Shown: positions 39,001 to 51,322 of the stretch, one piece after another
Layout: each line of letters starts with the position of its first letter
How positions within the stretch are numbered: position 1 is the first letter of the stretch
The notes under the pieces: model-generated
What the model was told of the DNA's origin: nothing
The model's input: the letters and a program-made list of their open reading frames with translations, nothing else
Database searches by the model: none
Assembly (NCBI GenBank): GCA_019914945.1
Contig: CM034100.1
Location: 199,209 to 263,208, forward strand
Origin: Typha latifolia
Taxonomy: Eukaryota > Streptophyta > Magnoliopsida > Poales > Typhaceae
Length of the DNA: 64,000 bases
Direction: 5' to 3'
Program-made: the position numbers and the translations under genes

Positions 39001-41787
39001 TTATCTTCCTGGGAAAGTCAACCCAAGCTCCTTACACTGTTGTTCATCAGGTTTTAAAGTATTTGGGATTGCACCAAAGGCACAACGTGCAGCCTCTATT
39101 CCAGAAACACTATTGTGCAGGATTGCTGATGCTTCCTCCATGCTTTTCCTTAGTTCCTCTGAAGACATATGCATGAAATTATGTGCAGAGGAAGAAAAGG
39201 ATTTCTCGAAGATAACATCATTGCTCAGTTCAGCAATCCTCACAAATCTGCCTGTTGCTGCTTCCCATGACAGCTCATGTCTCAGTTTCTCCGAGAGAGG
39301 CACTGGCTCTTCTGATAGAGCTTTCAGAGTCAATTTGACAAACTCATCACTGCTATTATACATGTGGCAATTAGGGAATTGCCTGAAGAAGTCATTTGAA
39401 GGATGGTTTGCACAGATGACAATCTTTCCCATTGCCAAAGCTTCTGCAGTTGTTGTACAAACTACATCTGTTGTGCTGGGGTTAATGAAAACCTTATAGC
39501 TGAAAGAATAGCAACCATATCGAAAATAAGAAACCAGTATAATGAGTTATCTTTTGTGGCAGATAATAAAAGAAACTTTGTACTGAATGAAAAGGTTCTC
39601 GGATTAAACAGCAGCCTATCATATAAAACATGTTTCAATTATAAAGGTTACATACTCGTAAAAGATAGGATCCACATGATCACGGCCGGGGTACACTTGT
39701 ATATCCTGTTTCAACTTTCTAGCAGATTCTTGAACTTGATCAGAGTCTTCTCCACTTCCATATAGCTCCATTTGAAGACCTGATAGTTCATTTTGATGCT
39801 CATTCAAAAGTTGAAGTAGCTCACTGTAACCTTTACTCCAAATCATCTTCCCAATATAGTAGGCACCCTTGGTGAAGGCTACTTCTCCTCTTTTTTTCTG
39901 TTCATGCTTGAGCTTGCCAACCTCAATAAATTTTGGGTTGACACCATGAACATTGCAGATTATAGATCTTGGAAGATCCTGGGTTGCAGCTGATAATCTT
40001 ACAACCTCCAACATAAAATGTTTTTAAGAGTCAAATTAGGATAAATTTGCACAGAAGTATTAAAAAAAATTAAAACCTCCTGTCTCCACATATATGTAGA
40101 CCTTAATAGATAAAGATTCTAAAGACTGTAGAGCTGGTAAATACATTAGATATTATTATCCATATAGATTATTTCTACCATCATCTGCTCCCCTGTAAAT
40201 CCAATCAAATTCAAACTTAATGCATTCTATGAGATGGTCATTAAAGTAATCTCTTTTATTCTGTCCATCAAGGATCCAAAAGATGCTTGTCTTTTTCATT
40301 GTGATAGCTAATCTATGATGAATGAAAGGGGCAATCATTGCCATGTGCTTCATAAATTCTGGCAATGAAATTTTGAAGTGGGCAAAGATCATAAGAAATG
40401 TTCAGGTTAGTGTATCATCGTACTATTGCCTGCATTCTTTTAATACATAGCAATACAAATTCCTTTCTAAACAAAATGGAAAGTAAAGAAATATCTTCTC
40501 CTTGAATGGCAGTTGACAAGATTCAAGTAATTCAAATTGAGTAGCCTTCAGCATTTCCATGATAAATTAGTCCCCATAAAGATCTCTATAAAAGCAATTT
40601 TTAGAGCCAAATCCTGCATATCTGCAGCCTTCTCACTGTCATAAGCAGGGAATATCTACACTTAAATGGAAGGTATAAAATCAGGACGAAAGTCAGTCAG
40701 AAGGTCATCTTTGTATTTTGGGGGACAAATGTCATGCTCCATAGTTGAATTCAATTTTATGGGAATGTGTCTGCCAGTCATTGTCCTAGGTGATGTATAT
40801 AAGTATTGAAAAACAAAAGTACAAGAATACAGCTAGGTGAGTAAAAGTATTAATAAATAATATGGACAAGAAGCAAACTAATTCCTGTGAAGCTAACCTT
40901 GTGGCAGTATATACTGCTAACCCAGGAGTTCACATATTTCAAGAGAAATGCTTGTATGAGCCCATTCTTCTCTCGTTTTACATATTCCAAGTAGTTGGTG
41001 TGAACAACACCTATCACCCTGCGGAACTTAGCTTTCCATCTCCGTCCATGATGGTACCATGTAAGATGCTCAGGCTCCTCAAGAACAGCAATGTCTGCAA
41101 TCTCGTCAGGAATGGCTTCAGTAATATCTCCAACAGGTAGAATGCTCCTCTTCTCCTTGGAGAACTGGAAGGTAAGACAATAAGGCAACAGTCATTTCTT
41201 TTCAAGTCAGAACTAAATGATAATGCAACTTAACTGCTGAAACTACTAAGAACGGCAAGTAAAACAGAAGAATATTTGAAAGTCAAATGAAACAAAAGCA
41301 GCCTATTTCTCGAATAATCCTATGGAACTCTTTTGATGATTCATGAAAGACTAGTTTATGACAAGCATATGCACAACCAACAAATCTCATACGATGAACC
41401 CTGACTGACACAAGAAGCATCACTAACGGCAAACACTCATTTGTAGCATATCAGGTAGTACATTTTTATGGAAAATTCAACGTGACATACTTGAGCATGA
41501 CTTACCTTTCCAGCATAGAAGCTTATAGTGAATCTTGACGGCATGCCAGCCCTCTCTTCAAGCCACCGTCGAACATATTCCTCTTGTTCCACCGGAATAT
41601 TAAATGTAATTTTGTTCGGATAAACTAACTCTTGGTCCTTAAGAGAGAGCCAAGGAATCACCAAAGTAACCTCTCTATCCCCCTCCTTTGCAAGATAAGC
41701 AGCACGAAACAATGGGTTGATGGCAGTCCCTGTCATCCATGGAAGGCTCGCCGTAGTGAATATTGCGATATGCTGCTTCCGAGCCAT
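39001..41787 (-). CDS. DGD2: digalactosyldiacylglycerol synthase 2-like
   Basis: Four coding exons on the minus strand: 41506-41787, 40898-41164, 39656-40005 and 39001-39499, joining to 465 aa. The protein is a GT-B fold galactosyltransferase that adds a second galactose from UDP-galactose to monogalactosyldiacylglycerol, making DGDG at the chloroplast outer envelope. Landmarks are [28 protein letters not shown] at the start, [72 protein letters not shown] and [33 protein letters not shown]. It lacks the long N-terminal extension of DGD1, which points to the DGD2 type, induced by phosphate shortage in Arabidopsis. The intron 3 donor splits a codon so that the join reads [10 protein letters not shown]. 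The first ATG consistent with the family is 41787; an in-frame ATG at 41841 exists. A donor at 42181/42180 suggests an additional leader exon upstream. Confidence 0.93.
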
Positions 41788-42417
41788 TAGTTCACCAAAT
41801 TGTCTCTCGTGGTACGTATTCGAGATCACCAACACTGGCATTCACATGGGCAAGTCACTTAAGATTGCGAATGCAAACAGAAAAGTAATGCAAGCTCAAA
41901 ATTTTAACTCAAAAGGTCGAAACAAAGATCACGTCGGTGCAGATGGAGGATTTCCGATACTTCCAATTCATGGTTTCTGAAATACGCATCCCAATCTGCG
42001 ATTCTTAGTATATGCCAATCCAAATTTGGTACAAAATCCTCGACTTGTGGACCAAAAAAATAAAGTTCGATCAAATTATAATTTGCTCCCAAATAAAAAC
42101 CCTAGGTTGTGGACTAAGCATGGTTCGAGCAAAGAAGCCCACTTGATCGAAGAAATTTGAGTAGGAGAAAAGAATTTCTACCTCGGAAATCGCCACAGCA
42201 GCGGCGGTCGACGATTCGGATCTGAAGGTAAAACGAGATCGACCCGGAAGCGAGTTGCAGGGTGGAAGGCGGTATGAAAGAGGAATAGATGCCGTTGTTC
42301 TCGTTGAGCTGTTGCTCGCAAAGCATAACCCAAAAACTAGTTAGTTATCCTGATGTGGCACCTAGAAGAAGGGGCCGTGACAAATATTAGTTGTAAAACT
42401 GATATAATCGCAATTTC
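41788..42417. other. leader and promoter of the DGD2-like gene
   Basis: A leader exon probably ends at 42182 (minus-strand donor CCGAG/GTAGAAA). It contains an upstream ATG at about 42326 with an open frame. No separate gene is supported. Confidence 0.45.
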
Positions 42418-43656
42418 TAGGGGTGGTAAATCTTAACCCGACACGATAGACACTATAACTCGACTCTTAATCGGGTTTGGATTATAAACGGGTCAATCCG
42501 TCTAACTCATTTAATAATTGGATCGTGTTTGGGTTTATATATGTGACCCGTTGACCCGTTTAAGTATATGGGTTGGGTCGGGTCGAGTCAACCTGCTAAC
42601 TCATAAAGTAACTAAAGTCTAAAAACTATATCGATTTGCTCTTTCCTCTGGAGTACCCATTGTGGCGACCTATGAGCTCGACGAAGACGAATACAAGATC
42701 ATCGCCACGATCGAGGTAGATGCAGTGGTCATGATAGGTGGTGATGATGGTATTGAATTTAGTGATAGTGGCCTCCATGCCGACTTCAACAGCCCCCTGG
42801 TCGTCGTAGATGTGGTAGAAGTCGTGGATGAGCTTCGCCTTGTATAGGGAGTCGGCGGCAATCTTTATGAGATGCATGGTGGACATGGTTCGAAAGAAGT
42901 AGAGGAGCTCAGAGGAGGTCGTGTCAACGAAGCGGGAGGGATGATCGATCCGGCTGCCGGTGAAAGGGACGCTCGTCTTGATTGTTAGGGTTTCGTCGCC
43001 GGAGGTAAAGGAGAAGCCACGAGGAGTGACAGAGGAAGCAGATGGAGGAGGTGGAAGAAGAGGAGAGGCGACGAAGGAGCGCCATGGTCGTCGTCTCCTG
43101 AAAAATAGGAAGGCAGAGGAGGAAGAAGAGCAAGTAGAGTAAATGGATTTGAATACTTTGGTGGGACATGTAACACGACATGTTTGGCCCGAGGAGATGA
43201 ACATATATGTATTAGGATTGTAATTTTAGTTATGCATGAGTTTTGAGTTGATAATAAGTTATTTTGTATGTATAATACACCATTCATATAGGATAAATTA
43301 TTAAATATTAAAATTTATATAAGATTTATATTAAACGGGTTAGATAGGTCGTGTTAACGTGTCGAGTTAACACGACTTGTGTAAGTATACGGGGTTAGAC
43401 GGATCGTGTTACACGTTAACACGACTTGTTTAAGTATACGGGTTAGACGGATCATGTTAGCGTGTTGTGTTAACCCGACCCTTTTATTAAACAGATTAGG
43501 TGGGACAGGTCGCGTTACTTATTTATTAATCAGGTTGTGTTCGTGTTTACCAAATGCAATTCGTTTATTAATCAGATCGTATTTTTATCAAAATAAAATT
43601 GACCCGATCCGAATTCGACAAGAACCTGCTTAACCTGACCCCATTGCCACCCCTGC
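42418..43656. mobile_element. hAT-like DNA transposon carrying captured host sequence
   Basis: The ends are inverted: the left begins TAGGGGTGGTAA and the right, read on the other strand, begins CAGGGGTGGCAA, a terminus typical of plant hAT elements. The 8-bp flanks CAATTTCT (42411-42418) and CAATCTCT (43657-43664) agree at 7 of 8 positions, as an aged target-site duplication would. Subterminal regions are full of short repeated words such as ACCCG, CGGGTTAGACGGATCGTGTTA and AACACGACTTG. No transposase is coded, so it would be non-autonomous. The centre holds a fragment of a pyruvate dehydrogenase E1-alpha gene, making it a Pack-type element. Confidence 0.75.
42630..43085 (-). pseudogene. captured fragment of mitochondrial pyruvate dehydrogenase E1-alpha
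   Basis: On the minus strand, MALLRRLSSSSTSS at 43085 downward resembles the start of plant mitochondrial PDH E1-alpha. In another frame the similarity continues as ETLTIKTSVPFTGSRIDHPSR, then [57 protein letters not shown] and a last GYSRGK near 42640. The family reads close variants of all of these, such as [24 protein letters not shown]. The fragment covers roughly the presequence and the first third of the protein. It lacks the thiamine-diphosphate-binding region, has a frame change between head and body, and carries many substitutions at conserved sites. A 192-codon frame spans the body, so a chimeric peptide could in principle be made. The enzyme function is lost. Confidence 0.85.
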
Positions 43657-43664
43657 CAATCTCT

Positions 43665-44101
43665 GTTTCGCTAAGCAATAAGAAAAAATTGGCAGGTTAA
43701 CGCCACCCTATAGATTATATAAATTTATCGAGAAAATTGTGTGTGTGGCGTAGTTAGTTATCACGCTAGTCTCACAAGCATTTCTTTTCGCCAAAAATAA
43801 GGTCATATCGGGCCCGGTCGTAGAGATTTGGGCTTGTGCCTGTTATTCGGATCCATGTACGATAGTCTTTATTACATCTGTAAATCCTTTTTTGCATCCC
43901 AGAATGAAACGGAACGTGTGGACGGCAAGGTGAAGCAAAGAGATCGAGATTACAACCGACTCCTCCATCGCGAAGAATCTGTCGACCCTCCTCGCAATCG
44001 CAGTCGAATACTTGAACGCTTCGATCTATCTCGACCTCGATCGCAATAATCTCGAAGGATCGCAATAAACTCTTGTTATTCCTTCTAGGGTTTGGATCGC
44101 G
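43665..44101. other. promoter and leader of the PRA1 gene
   Basis: No gene on either strand is supported. A 97-codon minus-strand frame here has no recognisable feature. Confidence 0.45.
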
Positions 44102-45632
44102 ATGGATTGGGGCAACGTGACGGCGGAGGATCTAATGGACGCCCTTCGCGAGGTGGATTGGTCGACTCCACCGCGTCCTGTCCCAGAGTTCTTCTCCCGA
44201 TTCACCGCTCCCAGATCCTACTCCAAATGGAACAGCCGCCTCAAATGCAATCTCTACTAGTACGATCCTATCTATGTTCCATTGGATCTCTAATTGCCTC
44301 TTAAACTTGTTCGGGTTATATGACGATGTGTTGTATTTGTTCTCATGAACTTGATCTTGGGAATCTTTTTCCTTTACTTGTTATCATGTCATACAATTGC
44401 TTGATATGGAAGTCTCTTTTGCACTTTTTTCCTCTTTCTTCTTTTAAAGCTATCAATTTTTGCATGATAGCTATGTCGTGATCTGAGCAATCATTGATTT
44501 GTTTCCTTTCCATCGCAAATTGCAGTTATCGGACGAATTACTTCATCTTGATCATGTTCATTCTCGGTAAGTCAGATATGAAGGAAATGATTGATTGTCT
44601 TTCGAGTATTGGAAACTTATTGGTTAGTTCGAGTGTATATGTTGAGTTCGCATGCTGAAGTTTTAAATGTTTCCTTCTGTTCCAGGTTTGGGATTTATCC
44701 GAAAGCCACTTGCAATTATTGCTGCCGTCTTGGCAGGCATAAGCATTGCTTTCCTAAACGATAGGTGAGTATCTCTGTCCTCCATTGCTGGGCTTCTATG
44801 TTATTTTTTTGATGATATAGGTTTGCCTATTGCGAAATTTAGCCTCATGATAGCTGCTGCTTTTTTAGATAATATGATTGTATGCTTTTTATTTTTGTGA
44901 TTTAAACTCTTCCCTGAGTCCATGCATGTGTAGACATAAATGTGCTTATTATTTGGGACAGAAGCTGATTAGAAATTTGAATTTGTGTATATTTTCTAAT
45001 GATTTCGGTTATGCAGTTTTGCAGTTACTTTTAATGAAAAAGTTACGCGCACTGTCAGACAGTTTTCTCCACATTTAGCTGCAAAGATGAGGCCACCTAT
45101 AACGTGAGAGTGTATCTATGTCTCACTGATGCTTATAAGCATTGCTAGCTCCTCGCTGATGATGAAAACCTAATTTTCTATCCAGGCCAGTTCTTCGTGG
45201 ACGACCATCCACCAAAAGAGCTATTCACATATGCGGGCGCCCGCGCTGGATATTTGTCTTTATATTTGCAGCGGGTAACTATAATACTTTCTTTTCCTCA
45301 CAGTTCACACATTTTAGTTCCCTGGAGTTATGATTTCTTCCAACAATTAATTGATTTTGTTGCTGTCTGATCTACAGCTAGTTGCAGTCTGTGGTTGACC
45401 TCTTCTAGCCTCCTTACAGTTCTTTGGGCACTTGTCATTGGTTTGCTTGGTATAGACAAACTTGGCCAATTAATAAAGTCTAATGTATTTGTATTTGATA
45501 TTCTATTAACATGCTTCCTTCTGTGCAGTAACTCTGCTTCATGCCAGCTTCAGAACACCCAATTTGAAAGCCCGTCTAAATACATTCAGAGAGGAGTTCC
45601 GTGCAGTATGGCGTAACTATAGCGAGCTGTAA
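44102..45632 (+). CDS. PRA1A1: PRA1 family protein, A1 type
   Basis: Seven exons: 44102-44259, 44526-44566, 44686-44764, 45017-45103, 45186-45274, 45378-45449 and 45529-45632, joining to 209 aa. The start MDWGNVTAEDLMDALREVDW, the RSYSKWNSRLKCNLYYYRTNYF core and the tail NLKARLNTFREEFRAVWRNYSEL are typical of plant PRA1.A proteins as I remember them, including the overall length. It has four hydrophobic segments in two pairs (about residues 59-95 and 142-180). PRA1 proteins are small membrane proteins of the endoplasmic reticulum, Golgi and endosomes that bind prenylated Rab GTPases and help place them on membranes. The very short exons and their phases fit exactly. Confidence 0.93.
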
Positions 45633-47408
45633 CAAAGTTCCTCCAGAGGTTATATCTCAAGTGAGCAGATTGCTGCTTTAGTTTCTCACTTCCAAAGTTC
45701 AAACAGTCTGTTAAATACAGAAACTTGTTAATGCATGTCGAAAGATTCATACTCATGCTTCTTAATAGTTAATAACTTAATACCATTCCAGGTGTAATTA
45801 TGATTGACTGGGACATAAGTCTCTTGCACAAGAATGAGTCCACAAATGTTCTTATAACCTTTAAAAAGGAATAACTGAAGATGAATCACAATAAGTTTCA
45901 AATATATATATTAAAACAGTTCAATTTAGTTATTGACAGGCTGGACGAATGGTTAGCGGAAACTATTCATGTGATAAAGAACATGGAAGTTGGAAACTAG
46001 ATGGAATGATTTTAGTACCTGCGAGTTGATATTGTTAATTCTGTCAGCTGGTTACACGAATAAGTTAATGGTATGCACAAGAAATGGGTTTTCCTGGATT
46101 CTTCATATTTGCCTTGTAGAGTGAGTCTGCAAAGCCGATGGGAGCCCAAATGACTTGGGCCCAAAAAATGGGGCCTGAGCTTGCTGCTTCCATGCAAAGA
46201 CCTCAGTTTGCCGCATCATATCTTACAGTATCAGTTTAGTGCCTCTATGCTGGCTCAAGTGTAGTATTATTGATGTCTCTTTGAAATCGATATTTACAAG
46301 CAGAACGAACAATCAGAAAACAAACTATATTATTAGCTGTTGTCGCCTTTGCCTTTTCTAAACTGTGTTATCATTCTTCAGACCAATTTTGGATTATTTC
46401 TACTGTTGTATTGGTATGCTCTTGAAATGAAGTCACTGTCTCCATTTATCTGCTTAAAGTACCAACTCCTTTCTGAAGTACCTGACAACTTTGTTCCTTT
46501 GTAGGACATGTTGACAGACACTGCTGGGATTCTGCAATGCTCATTAAGGTGCAGATTTGTTGTGAGGAGCATAGCAAACCCTGTACAGAGCATCTTGTAG
46601 ATCTTGGATGGTTCTAAACTTGCCAGTATCTCTTAGTTGAAATATTCTGGACCAAAAGCAGTGAAATGAGGTCCTGAATACCAATTACTTGATTTCTGAT
46701 ATTAAGTGCAGAGGCTTCTAACTTGGCAGAGATGCAACTGGGCTGATATGTCATTAAGTATTTGTTGAATATTTGACATTTATGTTCGATAACATATTCT
46801 CTTCTGTGCTCAGGCTACATGTGGAGTCCTAGTAGCTTTATAGTATGAAAACAAGGGGGAGGGTAGGGAGGGTCTTTGGTTGTTGAATATGTAATTTCTC
46901 AAAGCTGAATTCGCAATGTCTATGACAGTTTCTGTTATTCCTTCTCACTGGCTACTCTTGGAGGAATGTTTTATGTGGTGCTCCAAAATGTTTCAGTTTA
47001 TGCTCCTATCTGTTATCTGAATATAGCAAACTCATGGTTCATCTTGATGGTGAAATCAAACTTTTAGACATATTATACATATTGTAGTTCTTCATTTATT
47101 GCAGGGACATTATAATTGTTTCCTTTCATTGTGATTTCAGTGCAACAGAAGCATATTATCCGTTGTTCATTAAAAACTCTTAACTCGTTATTCTGCAGTA
47201 GCAAATCATGTTTAATGCACAAATTGTAAACCTTGATGTTTGTGATCAATACATTATAATAGGTCTTTGACCATTTTTAGAACATCACGATATTTGTTAC
47301 AATATTAAGTAAAATAGCTTTGATGTAAGCAAAAACATTTGCATCAAAACTTTACCTTGAAGAAGGCCCACACTAATATTTACACAAGATACTCGCTCTT
47401 CTTCATCC
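45633..47408. other. 3' flank of PRA1 gene, intergenic
   Basis: AT-rich DNA without supported genes. Short frames on the minus strand at 46012-46197 and 46378-46593 show no recognisable domain. Confidence 0.45.
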
Positions 47409-47768
47409 CTAATGTTTCTTCTGACAAGCCATGCAGGTACAGTTGACGGGCTCCCTCTCCCTGTGGCGATTGGAAGGAGCCGACCGACGTAATCCGATGA
47501 CGGCTGCGAGGACAAAGAGCAGCAGCAAGATCTTGGATTTACTTGAATTCTTGATCGGGGTCTTGGATTTGATTGAGGACTGGATCTGATAGTATTGGTG
47601 GATGGCGAGATTGACAACGTTTGGTGCTGGCTCTTGCATGGTTTGAGCCAGAGACCAAGTTTTTCCAATGACGAAACCTCCAAGGACGCAAAGAAAGCAG
47701 CACATCAATAGGTAGCCAATGACGCGATCCTTCTCTCTTACGCTGTCCATGGAATTTGAGGAGGACAA
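47409..47768 (-). CDS. hypothetical small protein with two membrane segments
   Basis: An uninterrupted 119-codon frame reading MSSSNSMDSVREKDRVIGYL and on. It contains a hydrophobic stretch near residues 19-38 (GYLLMCCFLCVLGGFVIG) and another near 80-92 (KILLLLFVLAAVIGL), with a basic, Cys-containing tail ending CQKKH. I do not recognise the family. An overlapping 128-codon frame (47297-47683) on the same strand is compositionally odd and less likely. The second Met (MDSV, residue 7) is an equally good start. Confidence rests only on coherent membrane segments. Confidence 0.4.
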   Translation of the reverse strand: MSSSNSMDSVREKDRVIGYLLMCCFLCVLGGFVIGKTWSLAQTMQEPAPNVVNLAIHQYYQIQSSIKSKTPIKNSSKSKILLLLFVLAAVIGLRRSAPSNRHREREPVNCTCMACQKKH

Positions 47769-49050
47769 TAGGAGAAGAAGATGATGGAGTGAACGCCTAC
47801 GGATTATAGACTCTGGTGTTCGTAATTATAGTTAGTTGAGCTCCCATTTAAATGTAGTCGTGGAGAAGCGAGAAACTAACATTAATTACGTGATAATTAC
47901 GAAAAACACTACAAGACTTCAATCAATTTATTCTAAGGTCAAACTGGTGAACTTTTTTTGTTAACAGGAATTGGAAAACTCACCCATTTATGATCCGTTT
48001 CTTGTTGCTATCGAACAATTAATCCCCATTTATGCGGAAAAAGGTCGGTTTAAATGTTTAATTACTAACTAAAGTGAATAATATTGAGTCGTTATCGTAA
48101 CAACATTTATATACGACCGAAATATATTAGTCAGTGCGAGAATTGTTGGAAGATATCTAATCGTACAGAAGTCTATTTTTAACATCAATCAGCCTTAGTT
48201 TATAATTTAATTGAAGAGCTACAAGTTTTAATTATCCCCATATAAAGAGTGATATATAAAAAAAAAAAAGCCAGAACATTGTATCGTTTATTTTCTCAAG
48301 GATTTGAGTTCTCTGTGGTGAGATTTAGTTAAATTGTATAATATTATAAAAATTAGCTTTTTTGATTATTAATAAAATAATAATAATAATAATAATAATG
48401 AATGCCTCTATACTTGTATGATGATTAACAGCATCAACTAAAAGTAACGGTTCCATTGACTACTAATTTGGGTCGTGATTTTTGAGCTGATCAAAGGGAT
48501 TAGATCATCAGTCCTCTTTTTTCCTCTGTAATTTATAAGTAAGAATCCTACTACCTGTTCTATTTCTTTTTCACTCTTTCCTTTGTAATCTTCAAAACTA
48601 TTTAACTTTATTTTTAATGTAAAGTAATGATGTATTTATAAAGTTTTCTCTTTACGACCTATTATTTTTTTAATAAAAAAAAAGAGAAAGAGAAGAGTGT
48701 TTTATATATATATATAAAAGTAGGGGCATATTATAAAAGAACAAGTCGAACAGAATAAAGTCCATTTGGTAGTCTTCCTAAAAAGTAAAAACGATGCCCG
48801 AGGGCGAGGAATATGACAAGGTATCCAAAGGAGGAATTAATAACAAGCGAACAATCCACTGTGCTCTCAGTCTCGGTGTGAATAATTTTCTCGATCCATC
48901 TTTCCATCCATTCCAATTCAAGATTCAAGAGAAGAAATTTAATGGAATTCGCGCGTCGCCTTTGAGGAATTGTGTAGATAGAGATTTAGGGCTGCGGGGA
49001 TCTTAGGGCTACTGAAACGGACCTCGAGTGGCCCGTGAGGAGCGAGAGAG
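47769..49050. other. intergenic, AT-rich
   Basis: Very AT-rich, with an (ATA)n-like run at 48372-48400 and a short (TA)n near 48700. No gene was seen. The end is the promoter and leader of the CASP-like gene. Confidence 0.5.
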
Positions 49051-51322
49051 ATGAAGGTGATGGTGGGGAGCCCTGGTACATGGAGCGGCCTTTTGCTGAG
49101 GACGGGGCAGTGTACCTGCGCCGCCGCCTCGATCGGGTTGATGATCTCGGCGTTAGGGTTTTCCAACTACACCGCTTTCTGGTATCTATCCAATCCCGAT
49201 CGTTCTTGTTGATTTATTTTCAAGAAATGCTTCTTGAAATATTTTCAAGAAATTTTCCAACAATTTTTAAATGTGTTGTACGAATAATGCACTGAGACTT
49301 GTCAATGTTAATGCATAATAAGTGCAAAAGAAGGAATTTTGGGCAATTGTTTATTGTCTTCGAAGCATTTTGTTTCTGTTTGTGTGCATAATGCTTGGAG
49401 TCAGAAGTCCATTACCAAGATAGTCTATGTGAGAAAATTCTAACAAAGTGGGTGTATAGACGCTACAAGCACCTACACTTCATCGTGCGATTGTTTTTAT
49501 TTGAAAGGAAAACCTTTTTACGGTTGAATTGCCAGGCATAAGATTTGATAATTATGAGCATTTTTGGGATTCCAATCTGTTCAGCATGTCTTATTACAAT
49601 TTCTGTTTTGTTTAACTTAACCAATGTAGATGACAGGAAGTAGATCGCTGCCTGATCTTTTAGATAGACAATATATGATACTTCTTATGTTTGGCATTCA
49701 TTAAAAATAATAATCTACAGATTATCAATTCCAGTGGTTGTTTGGATATGTAGAATAAGTCCAGATTTTATATAGTTTCTGTATCTACCTTTGATAATGT
49801 CTTTTGCCTTCAGCTACTTGATTGCATCTATGGGACTACAAGCACTGTGGAGCCTGGGACTTGCATGTCTAGATGTTTATGCTATAAAGATTAAACGAGA
49901 TCTGCACAATCCTGTGCTTGTAAGCTTGTTTGTGGTCGGTGACTGGGTAATATTATTTCATCCCTTCTTTGTGTACTCTTATGTATATATGTGTTCAGTA
50001 GATGATTTCCTGCTTGAGCCAAAATTCCTATAGCTTATGAACTTATATATAATTGTTCAATAGTTTGGTGTTATTTACTTGCTCCATTTAGTTCAGTGTA
50101 AGGAGCCTTGCTGGAATTGTCTACTACTCAATTCCATGAGACAAGTTTTTGAGGGCATGACATTTCAGTTCTAATTTCTGGATCTTATCTTGCATTTTTT
50201 ATGTGAGATTTTGTAAAACATTTCCCTTTTTGCATGTCAACTTGGTCTAGGGATCAGCTATATTTTTGTATAAATTCTGTGGAGTTATCACAGTTCACAA
50301 ACTTGCAAACCTTCTGCAAATTGTTTGCGATCATTCTGGTTTGTGTGTTTATCATAGATCTTACTCTACTTGTTTAAGTTAGGAGCTGAACTTAGGTTCT
50401 TAGACCTTGCTCACAAGATTTTGAAATTTAATGATACACTACCATATTAGACAATTAACCATAACATATCATATGCATGATCAGGATAGGAATTGCCCGC
50501 TTGCAATTGTTTAGATAAGTGGAATTACTCTAGGTTGCACTAGTCTATGGTTTCCATGCCTTTTTGTTGTCTTCCCTTCTCAATGTTTCAATACTTATGG
50601 AAGCTATCTCAGCTATAGGTGTAATTATGGTCTAACTGTTACCATGAATATTATCCTTACAAGAGATTGATGATATCATATTTATGTATCAATGTTGGAT
50701 ATTGTTGTTCTACTGTTCTGTCTTTTCTGTTCTAAAAGTACTTGTTTTGATGCTACACCAAACTTCCAGCTCCAAATGAATAAGTAAGCAAACAGCCAAA
50801 CAATTATCTCATATTTGAAAAGGCTGTTCAATTTGATTCAAATAGTTGCAGAAAGATTTCTTGGAAAGAGATATAAAAAGAAGGTAATATGTTTAATACA
50901 TGCCAAATGCCATTGCCATGTGTCCCCCCAACAATTTATAGAATCTATATTCTTTTGAACCGACTCAAATCTGCTTGTCTCTTCATGTAGATCCTCACCA
51001 CTTGCTCTAACCAAACTGCCGCCTTTGTGTTGTTTATGTATTGGATCTCATCGAAACCTAGTGGATATTGGAGGATTTGTATACATAGCACTGAAGCAAC
51101 CTGTCATATCTGATATTCCAGGTAACAGCGACTCTGTCGCTTGCAGCCGCATGCTCTTCAGCAGGCATAATGGTTCTATTTTCGAGGGACGAGCACTTCT
51201 GTGGAAAGATTCCTCAACTCTCTTGTGGAAGATATGAGATATCAGTTGCATTGGCTTTCGTCACATGGCTCTTAATTGCCTTATCCTCCCTAGTAATGTT
51301 TTGGCTACTGGCATCCGCTTGA
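49051..51322 (+). CDS. CASPL5: CASP-like protein, subfamily 5
   Basis: Three exons: 49051-49181, 49814-49946 and 51122-51322, joining to 154 aa. The start [20 protein letters not shown], the [23 protein letters not shown] segment and the closing [23 protein letters not shown] match the CASP-like 5 group. Four membrane spans fill nearly the whole protein, with a Cys-containing outer loop ([14 protein letters not shown]). CASP and CASP-like proteins are plasma-membrane scaffold proteins related to MARVEL proteins; the founding CASPs shape the Casparian strip, while most CASP-like proteins have no known role. Intron 2 is about 1.2 kb and shows no gene. Confidence 0.92.

Noticed and set aside
39001..41787. 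DGD1 rather than DGD2
   Set aside because: The long N-terminal extension of DGD1 is absent and the protein starts directly at the glycosyltransferase domain.
42924..43181. Separate 85-codon gene starting MSCYMSHQ
   Set aside because: It is the head of the captured PDH E1-alpha fragment in a different frame, inside the transposon.
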